From NCBI RefSeq assembly GCF_004342425.1, contig NZ_SLWQ01000015.1:1-59118 (forward strand): a stretch of DNA of 59,118 bases. Direction: 5' to 3'. Origin of the DNA: Dokdonella fugitiva (GTDB lineage: Bacteria; Pseudomonadota; Gammaproteobacteria; Xanthomonadales; Rhodanobacteraceae). Numbering within the stretch: the first letter of the stretch is position 1; every line of letters begins with the position of its first letter. The translations under genes were made by a program, and so were the position numbers. This document shows, in pieces, positions 43,427 through 51,867 of the stretch. The notes under the pieces are model-generated. The model searched no databases. It was not told the origin of the DNA and saw only the letters and a program-made list of their open reading frames with translations.

Positions 43427-43621
43427 TCAGTCTTCGTCGCGGGCCTGCGCCTTCGACTCGATGACCTTCTTGCCGCGGTAGTAGCCGTCCTTGGTGACGT
43501 GGTGGCGCACGTGCACTTCGCCCGAGGTCGGGTCGGTCGACAGCTGCTTCGCGGTCAGCGCATCGTGGGCGCGGCGCATGCCGCGGCGGGACGGGGTTTT
43601 ACGACTCTTGGCGACGGCCAT
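43427..43621 (-). CDS. rpmF: 50S ribosomal protein L32
   Basis: A 64-residue ribosomal protein, beginning MAVAKSRKTPSRRGMRRAHD as in all L32 proteins. It has no zinc-binding Cys set, which marks the Cys-less paralogue. It lies 87 bp after yceD, the usual partner gene, and 135 bp before fabH; that spacer has no recognisable gene. Confidence 0.97.
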   Translation of the reverse strand: MAVAKSRKTPSRRGMRRAHDALTAKQLSTDPTSGEVHVRHHVTKDGYYRGKKVIESKAQARDED

Positions 43622-43708
43622 GGTGGCTATTCCTCAGGCTTTTGACGAACGTCCGTATTCGAGTTCGGAGCGGCGATCCTCGCCGCAGTACACAACACTT
43701 GCACGCAA

Positions 43709-44215
43709 CTACGTGTTCTTGCGCAAGCCCGCCAGCGCCGCGAACGGGCTGGCCGGCTTTTCCTCGGACTCCTCGTCCGAATGATCCTTCCATTCCAGCG
43801 GCTCGCCCGGCTTCACGGGCACCACCGGCAACGCGAGTATCAGCTCGTCCTCGATCACGTCGGCGATGCCGACTTGGCCGTCCGGCACGAGCAACGGCTC
43901 GTAGCCCGGCGGCAGCGCGGCCTCGCCGCTTTCGTCGGCGATCAGGCCGAGGCGCTGGTCGATCGACACCGGCTGGACGAAGACATCGAGCGTACGCTGG
44001 CAGACCAGCGGCAACCCGGTTTCCACACGCAATCCGAGATACGCGACACCGAGTTCGTCCTTGCCGAATTCGACGTGGTAGCGTGCCTCGCCTTCCGTCG
44101 TCGCGAGGCTGCCGCGCAGGCGCTGCATCGCGGCCAGCGGCAGGGTTCCTTCGTACGTGCGGCGCGCCTGCACCTGGCGTGCGACATCCACGCGATCTGG
44201 CAGGGCTGCGGACAT
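43709..44215 (-). CDS. yceD: YceD/DUF177 family protein
   Basis: A 168-residue DUF177 protein, nearly always encoded just before rpmF. The family signature Cys-containing strand is present (GLPLVCQRTLD, about 70-80), along with a conserved IEDELILALPVVP region and an acidic C-terminus. In enterobacteria and plants DUF177 proteins are linked to 23S rRNA metabolism. The ATG at 44215 starts MSAALPDRVDVARQ. It is divergent from the small membrane protein gene by 117 bp. Confidence 0.9.
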   Translation of the reverse strand: MSAALPDRVDVARQVQARRTYEGTLPLAAMQRLRGSLATTEGEARYHVEFGKDELGVAYLGLRVETGLPLVCQRTLDVFVQPVSIDQRLGLIADESGEAALPPGYEPLLVPDGQVGIADVIEDELILALPVVPVKPGEPLEWKDHSDEESEEKPASPFAALAGLRKNT

Positions 44216-44332
44216 GGGCGCGCGATGGTAGGTGGAGCCCTCCCCGCTGTCAACCTGAACCGCCGGTTCCGGCTGGCTTGGCGCGGCCATCGGGGGCACA
44301 CTGGCTGCCCGTCCCTCGGAGTCGCCGGCCAC

Positions 44333-44794
44333 GTGAACATCCTGCTCGCCTGCGCGGCGGCCGTCTTCGCGCTCGGCCTCGTGTTCGCCTGGCGGCGCGA
44401 ACGCCACCTGCTGCGCCGGCGCATGCTGCTGACCGAGATTCTCGACCTCGCCGATGCGCTCGAACGCGAGCTGCTCGAGTGCCGCGCGCGCCTGCGCGAG
44501 GTGCCCGCGATCGCCGCGGCCGCGCTGTCGCCGGCCGAAGCCGTGTCGGCGCGCGCGACGCTCGCCGCCGAGCCGCAAGTGCAGGAGGCGCTGCGTGACC
44601 TGCTCGCGCATCGACTCTGGCTCCGGCAGCACGCCATGCGCGCGAGCGACGCGGAACTACTCGCCGCACGCGACGCGCTCGACGCGACGCGCGGCACGCT
44701 CGCGCGCCAGCTCGAACGCCTCGCCGACGTGCGTGCGGACGTCGAGCAGACGCGCGCCACGCTCGCCGCGCAACCATCGGAAGTGCCGCATTGA
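44333..44794 (+). CDS. Small membrane-anchored coiled-coil protein of unknown function
   Basis: A 153-residue protein with one N-terminal transmembrane segment (NILLACAAAVFALGLVFAW, about 2-20) and then an almost continuous alpha-helical, Ala/Arg/Glu-rich body that could form a coiled coil. The start is GTG at 44333 with CGGAG upstream at a long spacing. It overlaps maf by 4 bases (TTGA). It is not a recognised family, but its position between yceD and maf and the overlap make a real gene likely. Confidence 0.65.
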   Translation: MNILLACAAAVFALGLVFAWRRERHLLRRRMLLTEILDLADALERELLECRARLREVPAIAAAALSPAEAVSARATLAAEPQVQEALRDLLAHRLWLRQHAMRASDAELLAARDALDATRGTLARQLERLADVRADVEQTRATLAAQPSEVPH

Positions 44795-45390
44795 AGCGGC
44801 TAGCCGAGGTCGATCTCGTGCTCGGATCGACGTCGCGCTACCGGCGCGAACTGCTCGCGCGCCTGGCACCGTCGTTCCGCGTGCATGCGCCCGCGGTCGA
44901 CGAGACCCCACTCGCCGGCGAAGCGCCGGCACGCCTCGCGGCCCGCCTCGCCGAGGCGAAGGCGCACGCGGTGGCGGCCGCCTGCCCCGGCGCCATCGTG
45001 GTCGGCAGCGACCAGGTCGCCGAGCTCGACGGCCGCGCCCTAGGCAAGCCGGGCACGGTCGAGGCGGCCTGCGCGCAACTGCGTGCCTGTTCCGGCCGCG
45101 CGGTCGCATTCCATACCGCGCTCTGCGTGGTCGATGCGCGCGATGCGACGCCGCGCGCCCATGTCGACATCGACCTCACGCGGGTCGTGTTCCGCGCGCT
45201 CGACGACGAGACGATCGCGCGCTACGTCGACGCGGAACGCCCGCTCGACTGCGCCGGCAGCTTCAAGGCCGAAGGCCTCGGCATCGCGCTGTTCGAACGC
45301 ATCGAGAACACCGACCCGACGGCACTGATCGGGCTGCCGCTGATCGCGCTCGCGCGTCTGCTGCGCGCGGCGGGCATCGAACTGCCGTGA
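44791..45390 (+). CDS. yceF: Maf-family nucleoside triphosphate pyrophosphatase, YceF-like
   Basis: A 199-residue Maf protein that hydrolyses non-canonical nucleotides. The family start LGSTSRYRRELL and the VDE.PL motif are present, VGSDQVAELDGRALGKPG carries the catalytic Asp, and ECAGSFKAEGLG-like CAGSFKAEGLGIALFE follows. The yceF subgroup, which prefers m7GTP, lies next to yceD-rpmF in E. coli, as here. The start is TTG at 44791, overlapping the stop of the previous gene (TTGA), so translation is coupled. Confidence 0.92.
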   Translation: MKRLAEVDLVLGSTSRYRRELLARLAPSFRVHAPAVDETPLAGEAPARLAARLAEAKAHAVAAACPGAIVVGSDQVAELDGRALGKPGTVEAACAQLRACSGRAVAFHTALCVVDARDATPRAHVDIDLTRVVFRALDDETIARYVDAERPLDCAGSFKAEGLGIALFERIENTDPTALIGLPLIALARLLRAAGIELP

Positions 45391-45427
45391 GGCGCGCTGC
45401 TCCGGGGCGGCACGGGCTGCGCGCGCC

Positions 45428-45862
45428 CTACACGAGCGCGCCGGTTTCCGGCGGCTCGCCCCGCGCGAGCAACAGCACGAGGCGGCGGCGCGTGTCGGCG
45501 TCGAGGTTGTCCGGCGTGACGAGCACGCGAAAATGCGAGCGCGGCGCGCACCGCCAGTCGAGCGCGAGCAGGCTCCCGAGGCGCCGGTGCGCATGCAGCA
45601 CGGCCGCGTGCTCGCGGCCATCGCGATCGACGAGGCGCCACCCCGACGCGCCGCACACGATGCGGCGAAACGCGGGCGCGCGGTAGCGGTGCAATGCGAT
45701 CGCCGCCCCGCCGAGTGCGAGCGCCGACAGCGCGATGCGCAACGCGAGCGGCGCCGCGCTCGCCCACGGTGCCAGCCCGGCAGCGAGTGCGACCACGACC
45801 GTCGCGGTGGCGACCGCCGGCGACGGCCGGTAGTCAAACACGATCGAGGGCGCGGATCTCAT
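45428..45862 (-). CDS. YgfX-like membrane protein
   Basis: A 144-residue protein with two close N-terminal transmembrane segments (about 17-35 and 40-58) and a soluble C-terminal part. Its gene directly follows sdhE and overlaps it by 29 bp, the same order as ygfY-ygfX in E. coli. YgfX (CptA) was described as a toxin affecting cytoskeletal polymers, with SdhE (CptB) as partner; its normal role is debated. Identity here is based on architecture and synteny, since the sequence is diverged. Confidence 0.72.
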   Translation of the reverse strand: MRSAPSIVFDYRPSPAVATATVVVALAAGLAPWASAAPLALRIALSALALGGAAIALHRYRAPAFRRIVCGASGWRLVDRDGREHAAVLHAHRRLGSLLALDWRCAPRSHFRVLVTPDNLDADTRRRLVLLLARGEPPETGALV

Positions 45863-46085
45863 CGATGATCGCGGCGTAGCGCGGCGAAGGGTCGAGGTGA
45901 CCGGTCAGCCAGTCCCAGAGGTCCGGATCGGATTCGCCGAGCAGCGCGTCGAACTCGGCACGGCGTGCTTCATCCGCACCCGCATAATGACGATCGAGCC
46001 ACGCGCCGAGCAGGCGGTCGAGCTCGCGCGTGCCGCGGCGGGCACGCCAGCGCAGGCGACCGAGGCGGGGATCGTCGCCGTTCAT
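45834..46085 (-). CDS. sdhE: SdhE, FAD assembly factor for succinate dehydrogenase
   Basis: An 83-residue protein that helps attach FAD covalently to SdhA. The conserved RGxxE motif is present (ARRGTRELDRLLG, about 15-27), as is the DPDLWDWL stretch. Length matches E. coli SdhE (88). Its ATG overlaps the stop of the upstream SRPBCC gene (ATGA). Being in the same cluster as sdhCDAB fits the role directly. Confidence 0.93.
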   Translation of the reverse strand: MNGDDPRLGRLRWRARRGTRELDRLLGAWLDRHYAGADEARRAEFDALLGESDPDLWDWLTGHLDPSPRYAAIIDEIRALDRV

Positions 46086-47098
46086 TGCCGCGCGACCGCC
46101 GCCGCCTCGGCGCGGCGCTGGTAGAACGCGAGGATCGTGCGCGCCGCGTCGTCGACGAGCAGTTCGGCCCATGCCCCCGCGTAGGGATTGAAATGCGTGC
46201 TGACGCGCCAGCTCACGTGGATCGCGAGACGCGTGCCGCCGTCTTCCGGGATCAGCCGGTACGACGTGTCGACGAGGTCGAAGTGGCGACCGCCGATGAG
46301 CACGTGCTCGTCGAGCGCACCCGGCGGGATCGAGTCGGCGGCGAATACGTAGCGCCAGCGGATGTAGCGGTTCTCGACCCAGTCGAGGATCGGCTCGTCG
46401 AAATGCACGCCCTTGTCCCAGCGCAGCTTGCGCACGCGCCCTCCCGGGGTGTCGACCGTGACGGCTTCCTGCGGGAACGGCACGCCGATGCGCCAGGCGA
46501 GGCCCTGCGCCATCTCGTCCTCGCGGATGCCGGTCGCGTCGTTGATGAGGCGCCAGATCGCTTCGGGCGGTGCCGCGATGAAGACGGACGCGTCACTCTC
46601 GCCGTGGCGATCCGGCAGCGGCGCGCCGCGCTCGGCCGCGCCGAGCAGCAGCGGCAACGCGAGCACCGCACCGACGACGGAGCGGGACGGCGACACGAGG
46701 CGCAGCAGCACCCAGCCGACGAGGCCGCCGAACATCGCCGCGACGAGGAAGACCGGCAGGGCCAGCGCGATGCAGATGCTGCCCTCGATGAGCAGGATCG
46801 CGGTGCCGCCGACGAATACGAGCACGGGCACGAGCGGCGCTACGAGGGCGCGACCGACGGTGCGCTGCGCGGTGGGCAGCAGGTAGACCGTCAGCGCGCC
46901 GATCAGCATCGGCACGAGGAAGACGAACGAAACGAGCATGACGCCGCTCGCACCGCGGTGGTCGCGATAGAACGGCAGCACGAACAGCAGGCGCATGCAG
47001 AGGCCGTACAGGGCCCCCGCGCCGAACATCCAGGCGAGGTGCGGCCCCGCGCGTGGCGCCGGCACGGCCGTGGCAACGTCGGTTGCGTCTGCGCTCAT
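46082..47098 (-). CDS. Membrane protein with C-terminal SRPBCC-like domain, in the sdh cluster
   Basis: A 338-residue protein between sdhB and sdhE. About four to five transmembrane helices occupy residues 20-160 (LYGLCMRLLFVLPFY, MLVSFVFLVPMLIGALTVYL and others). The remaining soluble part has a START/SRPBCC look: ASVFIAAPPEAIWRLINDAT, an extended beta region and a long C-terminal helix. The function is unknown; SRPBCC folds bind hydrophobic ligands. The ATGA overlap with sdhE suggests joint translation, so a link with respiratory-complex assembly or membrane lipid is plausible but unproved. Confidence 0.8.
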   Translation of the reverse strand: MSADATDVATAVPAPRAGPHLAWMFGAGALYGLCMRLLFVLPFYRDHRGASGVMLVSFVFLVPMLIGALTVYLLPTAQRTVGRALVAPLVPVLVFVGGTAILLIEGSICIALALPVFLVAAMFGGLVGWVLLRLVSPSRSVVGAVLALPLLLGAAERGAPLPDRHGESDASVFIAAPPEAIWRLINDATGIREDEMAQGLAWRIGVPFPQEAVTVDTPGGRVRKLRWDKGVHFDEPILDWVENRYIRWRYVFAADSIPPGALDEHVLIGGRHFDLVDTSYRLIPEDGGTRLAIHVSWRVSTHFNPYAGAWAELLVDDAARTILAFYQRRAEAAAVARQ

Positions 47099-47212
47099 GC
47101 CGAAGCTCCTGCAGTCAGGCCGCGCGCGCGTGCGCGAAACCGCGCACGATCCACGTCGCCCATGACACGACGCTGCCGGCGACGTGGGCAGCGAAACGGT
47201 GCAAGGCGCGCC

Positions 47213-47998
47213 TCAGCTCGCGCGCTCGACGATGAGCTTCTTGATCTCGCCGATCGCCTTGGCCGGGTTCAGTCCCTTCGGGCAGGTACGCGCGCAGTTC
47301 ATGATCGTATGACAGCGATACAGCTTGAACGGGTCCTCGAGTTCGTCGAGGCGCGTGCCGGTGTCCTCGTCGCGCGAATCGACGATCCAGCGGTATGCCT
47401 GCAGCAGCACGGCCGGGCCGAGATAGCGCTCGCTGTTCCACCAGTAGCTGGGGCACGAGGTCGTGCAGCATGCGCAGAGGATGCACTCGTAGAGGCCGTC
47501 GAGCTTGGCTCGGTCCTCCTTCGACTGCAGGCGCTCGCGATCCGGCGGCGGCGGCGTGTCGCTGCGCAGCCACGGCTTGACCGACGCGAGCTGTGCATAG
47601 AAATGCGTGAGGTCGGGGACGAGGTCCTTGACCACCGACATGTGCGGCAGCGGGTTGATCTTGACGTCGCCCGAGCCGCAGTCACTGATCGCCTTGGTGC
47701 AGGCGAGCGTGTTGGTGCCGTCGATGTTCATCGCGCACGAACCGCAGATGCCTTCGCGGCACGAGCGACGGAACGTCAGGGTCGGGTCGATCTCGTTCTT
47801 GATCTTGATCAGCGCGTCGAGAACCATCGGCCCGCACGTCGCCATGTCGACGTCGTAGGTATCGATGCGCGGGTTCTCGCCGTCGTCCGGGCTCCAGCGG
47901 TAAACCCGGAAGGTGCGGATGTCCTTCGCGCCCGCCTTCGCCGGATGATGCTTGCCGGCCTTGATCCTGGAATTCTTGGGGAGGGTGAATTCGGCCAT
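47213..47998 (-). CDS. sdhB: Succinate dehydrogenase iron-sulfur subunit
   Basis: A 261-residue subunit that carries electrons from FAD to quinone. The N-terminal 2Fe-2S ferredoxin domain has CREGICGSCAMN and the fourth Cys in NTLACTK. The C-terminal domain has CILCACCTTSCPSYWW and CHTIMNCARTCPKGLNP for the 4Fe-4S and 3Fe-4S clusters. Length is a little above E. coli (238), mainly in the N-terminal lead (ending near AKDIRTF). It is 104 bp after sdhA, separated by an inverted repeat. Confidence 0.97.
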   Translation of the reverse strand: MAEFTLPKNSRIKAGKHHPAKAGAKDIRTFRVYRWSPDDGENPRIDTYDVDMATCGPMVLDALIKIKNEIDPTLTFRRSCREGICGSCAMNIDGTNTLACTKAISDCGSGDVKINPLPHMSVVKDLVPDLTHFYAQLASVKPWLRSDTPPPPDRERLQSKEDRAKLDGLYECILCACCTTSCPSYWWNSERYLGPAVLLQAYRWIVDSRDEDTGTRLDELEDPFKLYRCHTIMNCARTCPKGLNPAKAIGEIKKLIVERAS

Positions 47999-48007
47999 GT
48001 CGACTCC

Positions 48008-48099
48008 GTGATTCGTCATTGGTGATTCGTGATTCGGAAAAGCAGGATTCGCATTGCCGCAGGCATCTGCCAATCACCAATCACGAATCACGAATCACG
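48008..48099. repeat. Inverted GTGATTCG repeats between sdhA and sdhB
   Basis: The left arm is GTGATTCGTCATTGGTGATT, then CGTGATTCGG (48008-48037), and the right arm is CAATCACCAATCACGAATCA, then CGAATCACG (48070-48099). They face each other across about 32 bp, so the sdhA-sdhB mRNA can form a long hairpin. The unit resembles the repeats in argF'-argG. Confidence 0.8.
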
Positions 48100-48102
48100 T
48101 CG

Positions 48103-49896
48103 TCAATACACGCGCTTCTTCGGCGGCACCGGCTCGACGTCGCTCGTCATCGTGTTCATGTGAACCGGGCGGAAGTCGAACGAGCACTTGCCCTTGGCGT
48201 CGACGCTGACGAGCGTGTGCTTCATCCAGTTCTCGTCGTCGCGGTCGGGGAAATCCTCGCGCGCGTGGGCGCCGCGGCTCTCCGGGCGCTGCTCGGCCGA
48301 GTTGATCGTCGCGACCGCGTTGTAGAGCAGGTTCTGCAGCTCGAGCGTCTCGATCAGGTCGGAGTTCCATACCAGCGAGCGATCCGAAACGCGCACGTCG
48401 TCGAACGAGGCGAACACCTTGTCCATCTTCGCACAGCCCTCCCTGAGCGTCTGCGCGGTGCGGAACACGGCGGCGTCGGCCTGCATCGTCTTCTGCATCG
48501 TCAGGCGGATTTCCGCGGTCGGCGTCGAGCCGTTCGCGTTGCGCAGGCGGTCGAGGTTGGCGAGCGCGGCGTCGCAGGCGGACGCCGGCAGGTCCTTGTG
48601 CGGCTGGCCCGGCTTGATCGTCGCCGCGCAGCGCTGCGCGACCGCTCGACCGAACACGACGAGGTCGAGCAGCGAGTTCGAACCGAGGCGGTTGGCGCCG
48701 TGCACCGACACGCACGCCGCCTCGCCGATCGCGAACAGGCCCGGCACGACGGCGTCGGGGTCGTTGCCGACCTTGCGCACGACCTCGCCGTGGTAATTGG
48801 TCGGGATGCCGCCCATGTTGTAGTGCACGGTCGGGATTACCGGGATCGGCTCCTTGGTGACGTCGACGCCGGCGAAGATGCGCGCCGATTCGGAGATGCC
48901 CGGCAGCTTCTCGTGCAGCACGTCGGCGCCGAGGTGCATGAGGTTGAGGTTGATGTGGTCCTTGTGCTCGCCGACGCCGCGACCCTCGCGGATCTCGATC
49001 GTCATCGAGCGCGAGACGACGTCGCGCGAGGCGAGGTCCTTCGCGTTCGGCGCATAGCGCTCCATGAAGCGCTCGCCCTTCGAATTGGTGAGGTAGCCGC
49101 CCTCGCCGCGCGAGCCCTCGGTGATGAGGCAGCCCGAGCCGTAGATGCCGGTCGGATGGAACTGCACGAATTCCATGTCCTGCATCGGCAGGCCGGCGCG
49201 CATGACGAGGCCGCCACCGTCGCCGGTGCAGGTGTGCGCCGACGTCGCCGAGAAGTACGCGCGCCCGTAACCGCCGGTGGCGAGCACGACACCGTGCGCG
49301 CGGAACAGGTGCAGCGTGCCTTCGGCCATGTCGAGCGCGAGCACGCCGCGACAGGCGCCCTCGCTGTCGAAGATGAGGTCGAGCGCGAAGTACTCGACGA
49401 AGAAGCGCGCGTCGTGCTTGAGCGACTGCTGGTAGAGCGTGTGCAGGATCGCGTGGCCGGTGCGGTCGGCCGCGGCGCAGGTGCGCTGCGCGACGCCCTG
49501 GCCGTAGTGCGTGGTCATGCCGCCGAACGGGCGCTGGTAGATCTTGCCGTCGTCCGTACGCGAGAACGGCACGCCATAGTGCTCGAGTTCGATGATCGCG
49601 GGGATCGCCTCGCGGCACATGTACTCGATCGCGTCCTGGTCGCCGAGCCAGTCCGAACCCTTGATGGTGTCGTAGAAGTGGAAGCGCCAGTCGTCCTCGC
49701 CCATGTTGCCGAGCGCGGCGGAGATGCCGCCCTGCGCGGCGACCGTGTGCGAGCGCGTCGGGAACACCTTGGTGAGGCATGCGGTCTGCAGGCCGGTCGC
49801 GGCGAGGCCGAACGTCGCGCGCAGGCCCGCGCCACCGGCGCCGACCACGATGATGTCGTACTTGTGTTCCTGGACCTTGTAAGCGGTACCGGCCAT
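48103..49896 (-). CDS. sdhA: Succinate dehydrogenase flavoprotein subunit
   Basis: A 597-residue subunit that oxidises succinate to fumarate. The FAD-binding Rossmann motif is VVVGAGGAGLRATFGLA near the start, the His that carries covalent FAD is in RSHTVAAQGGISAALG, and the substrate-site residues are in FHPTGIYGSG and HGANRLGSNSLLDLVVFGRA. Length matches family members (588). It is 1 bp after sdhD's stop, so sdhC-D-A form a tight unit. Confidence 0.98.
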   Translation of the reverse strand: MAGTAYKVQEHKYDIIVVGAGGAGLRATFGLAATGLQTACLTKVFPTRSHTVAAQGGISAALGNMGEDDWRFHFYDTIKGSDWLGDQDAIEYMCREAIPAIIELEHYGVPFSRTDDGKIYQRPFGGMTTHYGQGVAQRTCAAADRTGHAILHTLYQQSLKHDARFFVEYFALDLIFDSEGACRGVLALDMAEGTLHLFRAHGVVLATGGYGRAYFSATSAHTCTGDGGGLVMRAGLPMQDMEFVQFHPTGIYGSGCLITEGSRGEGGYLTNSKGERFMERYAPNAKDLASRDVVSRSMTIEIREGRGVGEHKDHINLNLMHLGADVLHEKLPGISESARIFAGVDVTKEPIPVIPTVHYNMGGIPTNYHGEVVRKVGNDPDAVVPGLFAIGEAACVSVHGANRLGSNSLLDLVVFGRAVAQRCAATIKPGQPHKDLPASACDAALANLDRLRNANGSTPTAEIRLTMQKTMQADAAVFRTAQTLREGCAKMDKVFASFDDVRVSDRSLVWNSDLIETLELQNLLYNAVATINSAEQRPESRGAHAREDFPDRDDENWMKHTLVSVDAKGKCSFDFRPVHMNTMTSDVEPVPPKKRVY

Positions 49897-49897
49897 G

Positions 49898-50284
49898 TCA
49901 GCGTCCCAGCGCGATTTTGAGGATGGCGAGCACGCTTGCGGCGGCGCCGATGAAACAGAGGAACTTCACCGCGACCTGCAGCAGGAGCTGCGAGCCACGC
50001 GTGTGCACGTAGTCCTCGATGACGACCTGCAAGCCGAGCTGCGCGTGCCAGAACACGGCGGTGACGAACGCGAGCAGCAGCACCGCGTTGCACGGCTGCG
50101 CGACGAGCGCGTGCGCGCCGGCATAGTCGAGGTGGAGGAGTTCCAGCACGATCCAGACGAACCACAGGCCGAGCAGCACGAGCGCCGCGGCGGTGAGCCG
50201 CTGCACGACGAAATGGTGCGAGCCGGCGCGCGCGGAGCCGAGCCCGAGCGCGTTCTTCAGCGGCGAGCGCAGGCGGGCGTTCAT
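49898..50284 (-). CDS. sdhD: Succinate dehydrogenase membrane anchor subunit D
   Basis: A 128-residue membrane subunit. Three hydrophobic helices are visible (about 30-50, 60-82 and 100-122). The haem-ligand His is probably in FWHAQLGLQVVIEDYVH, and the conserved quinone-site Tyr/Asp region is the same segment (EDYVH). The start ATG overlaps the sdhC stop by 4 bp (ATGA). Confidence 0.93.
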   Translation of the reverse strand: MNARLRSPLKNALGLGSARAGSHHFVVQRLTAAALVLLGLWFVWIVLELLHLDYAGAHALVAQPCNAVLLLAFVTAVFWHAQLGLQVVIEDYVHTRGSQLLLQVAVKFLCFIGAAASVLAILKIALGR

Positions 50285-50676
50285 GCGCCACCCCGCTGTG
50301 CGAACACGCAGGCCCAGACGAGCGCGGTGAGGATCAGGCTGCCGATCGAGACGATCCAACCGTTGCGCACGAACTGCGCGGGCAGGTAGCCGTAACCGAG
50401 GTCCTGCCAGAGGTGGCGGATGCCGTTGAGCAGGTGGTAGGCGAGCGACCAGGTCCAGCCGACCAGCAGCAACATGCCGAGCCACGAGCCGCAGAACGCG
50501 GCGACCTTGCCGTACGCATCGGGGCCGCTCGCGAGCGCGAGCAGCGCGACGACGAGCAGGATCGTGCCCGCGGCGAGCGCGATGCCCGTCGCGCGATGCA
50601 GGATCGAAGTGACCATCTGGATCTGCCAGCGGTAGATCGACAGGTGGGGCGATAGCGGTCGCGCGTTGGCTGGCAT
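50281..50676 (-). CDS. sdhC: Succinate dehydrogenase cytochrome b556 subunit C
   Basis: A 131-residue membrane subunit. The N-terminal signature RPLSPHLSIYRW and SILHRATGIAL (quinone-site Ser and Arg) is typical of SdhC. Three helices follow; HLLNGIRHLWQDLG carries the haem-b ligand His. It opens the sdhCDAB operon, 55 bp after the SDHAF4-like gene. Confidence 0.95.
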   Translation of the reverse strand: MPANARPLSPHLSIYRWQIQMVTSILHRATGIALAAGTILLVVALLALASGPDAYGKVAAFCGSWLGMLLLVGWTWSLAYHLLNGIRHLWQDLGYGYLPAQFVRNGWIVSIGSLILTALVWACVFAQRGGA

Positions 50677-50731
50677 GGCTGGCTCGTGCTGGCGTTGTCG
50701 TAGGGTCCGCTCGCGCATCCTGCGCTCGGCA

Positions 50732-50911
50732 TCAGAAATCGATGCAGCGGCCGTTCTTTTCCCAATCCCCGTAGCGCGTCGGATCGAGGCCCGATTCGCG
50801 CCCGCCGATCTCCGGTTTCACTTCGCTCGCGGGTGCCGCGGGCGCATCCACGGTGGCGCCGGCCACGGGTGGCGAGGGGGATTCGGTCGGGGAGTGTCGA
50901 GTGTCGGGCAT
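50732..50911 (-). CDS. SDHAF4-like (DUF1674) succinate dehydrogenase assembly factor
   Basis: A 59-residue protein. The N-terminal half is Pro/Ala/Ser-rich and probably disordered. The C-terminus has the DUF1674 signature: EIGGRESGLDPTRYGDWEKN followed by GRCIDF. In mitochondria and alphaproteobacteria the homologues protect flavinated SdhA before complex assembly. Being directly upstream of sdhC supports that job. The ATG at 50911 is preferred over a GTG at 50941. It is divergent from ygfZ. Confidence 0.88.
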   Translation of the reverse strand: MPDTRHSPTESPSPPVAGATVDAPAAPASEVKPEIGGRESGLDPTRYGDWEKNGRCIDF

Positions 50912-51030
50912 GATGCGGTGCGGCGCGAAGGTTAAACCCACTCGTTCATCCAGACAACCTCGCGCGAGGCGTTCGGCGCACGATGCGGCCCTCTCGTACG
51001 CGCGCCTGCTACAGTGGACGACTCGCCACG

Positions 51031-51867
51031 ATGACGATTGCGATGCCGATTGCCCTCTGCCGCGCGGAACTGCTCACGATCGAAGGCAGGGACGCGACCA
51101 CGTTCGCGCACGCCCAGTTCACCAGCGACGTTTCAACGCTCGAACCCGCGCGCTGGCAATGGAGCGCGTGGCTCGATGCCCAGGGCCGGGCCCGGGCCGT
51201 GTTCGCCCTGCTGCGCGTGACGGCCGAACGCCTCGTCGCATGGCAACCGCTCGGCGACGCCGCCGCCGTGCGCGACGCGCTGCAGCGTTACGTCTTCCGC
51301 AGCGCGGTACGGCTCGAAACGATCGGCGGCTGGGCCGTGCATCGCCTCGACACGCCGCCACCCGGCGCCGGCGAAGTCGCGGCGATCGGCGGCGGCCATG
51401 CGATCGCCCTGCCCGGCACGGCCCCGCGCGCGGCCTGGCTCGCGCCCGCTGCCGGCGTGATGGACGACGCCGCACTCGCCGCCTGGCGGCGTGAGGACCT
51501 GGCCGCCCGCCTGCCCTTCCTGGCCGCGGCGCTCGCCGGGGAGTTCGTGCCACAGGCACTCGAACTCGGACGCATCGACGCGATCCGCTTCGACAAGGGG
51601 TGCTATCCCGGCCAGGAGATCGCCGCGCGCCTGCATTTCCGCGGTGGCAACAAGCGCCACCTGCAGGTTTATCGCGTCGAGGACGACGTCGCCGGGCTGC
51701 CGCCCGGGACGGGCGTGCTGGTCGGTGAAACCCCGGTCGGTCGCATCCTGTATGCGGCTGCCGACCCGTCCGGATTGTCGGCGAATGCGCTCGCCGTCGT
51801 CACCGACGACGCACGCGGGTCGGTCGCGACGACCACCGATGGCCGCACTTTGGTGCCCGGCGCATAA
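51031..51867 (+). CDS. ygfZ: YgfZ, folate-binding Fe-S cluster repair protein
   Basis: A 278-residue protein of the aminomethyltransferase-like fold that uses tetrahydrofolate in Fe-S cluster maintenance. The invariant motif KGCYPGQE is present (DKGCYPGQEIAARLH, about 185-200), including the functionally needed Cys. Length is typical (E. coli 326 is longer). Its human relative IBA57 is needed for 4Fe-4S proteins such as SdhB. It is divergently placed next to the sdh cluster, with a 119-bp shared promoter region. Confidence 0.93.
   Translation: MTIAMPIALCRAELLTIEGRDATTFAHAQFTSDVSTLEPARWQWSAWLDAQGRARAVFALLRVTAERLVAWQPLGDAAAVRDALQRYVFRSAVRLETIGGWAVHRLDTPPPGAGEVAAIGGGHAIALPGTAPRAAWLAPAAGVMDDAALAAWRREDLAARLPFLAAALAGEFVPQALELGRIDAIRFDKGCYPGQEIAARLHFRGGNKRHLQVYRVEDDVAGLPPGTGVLVGETPVGRILYAAADPSGLSANALAVVTDDARGSVATTTDGRTLVPGA

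Noticed and set aside
45428..46085. Toxin-antitoxin pair from the CptA/CptB names
   Set aside because: The SdhE role in flavinating SdhA is well established and fits the sdh context; a toxin function for the YgfX-like protein is not supported by this sequence.
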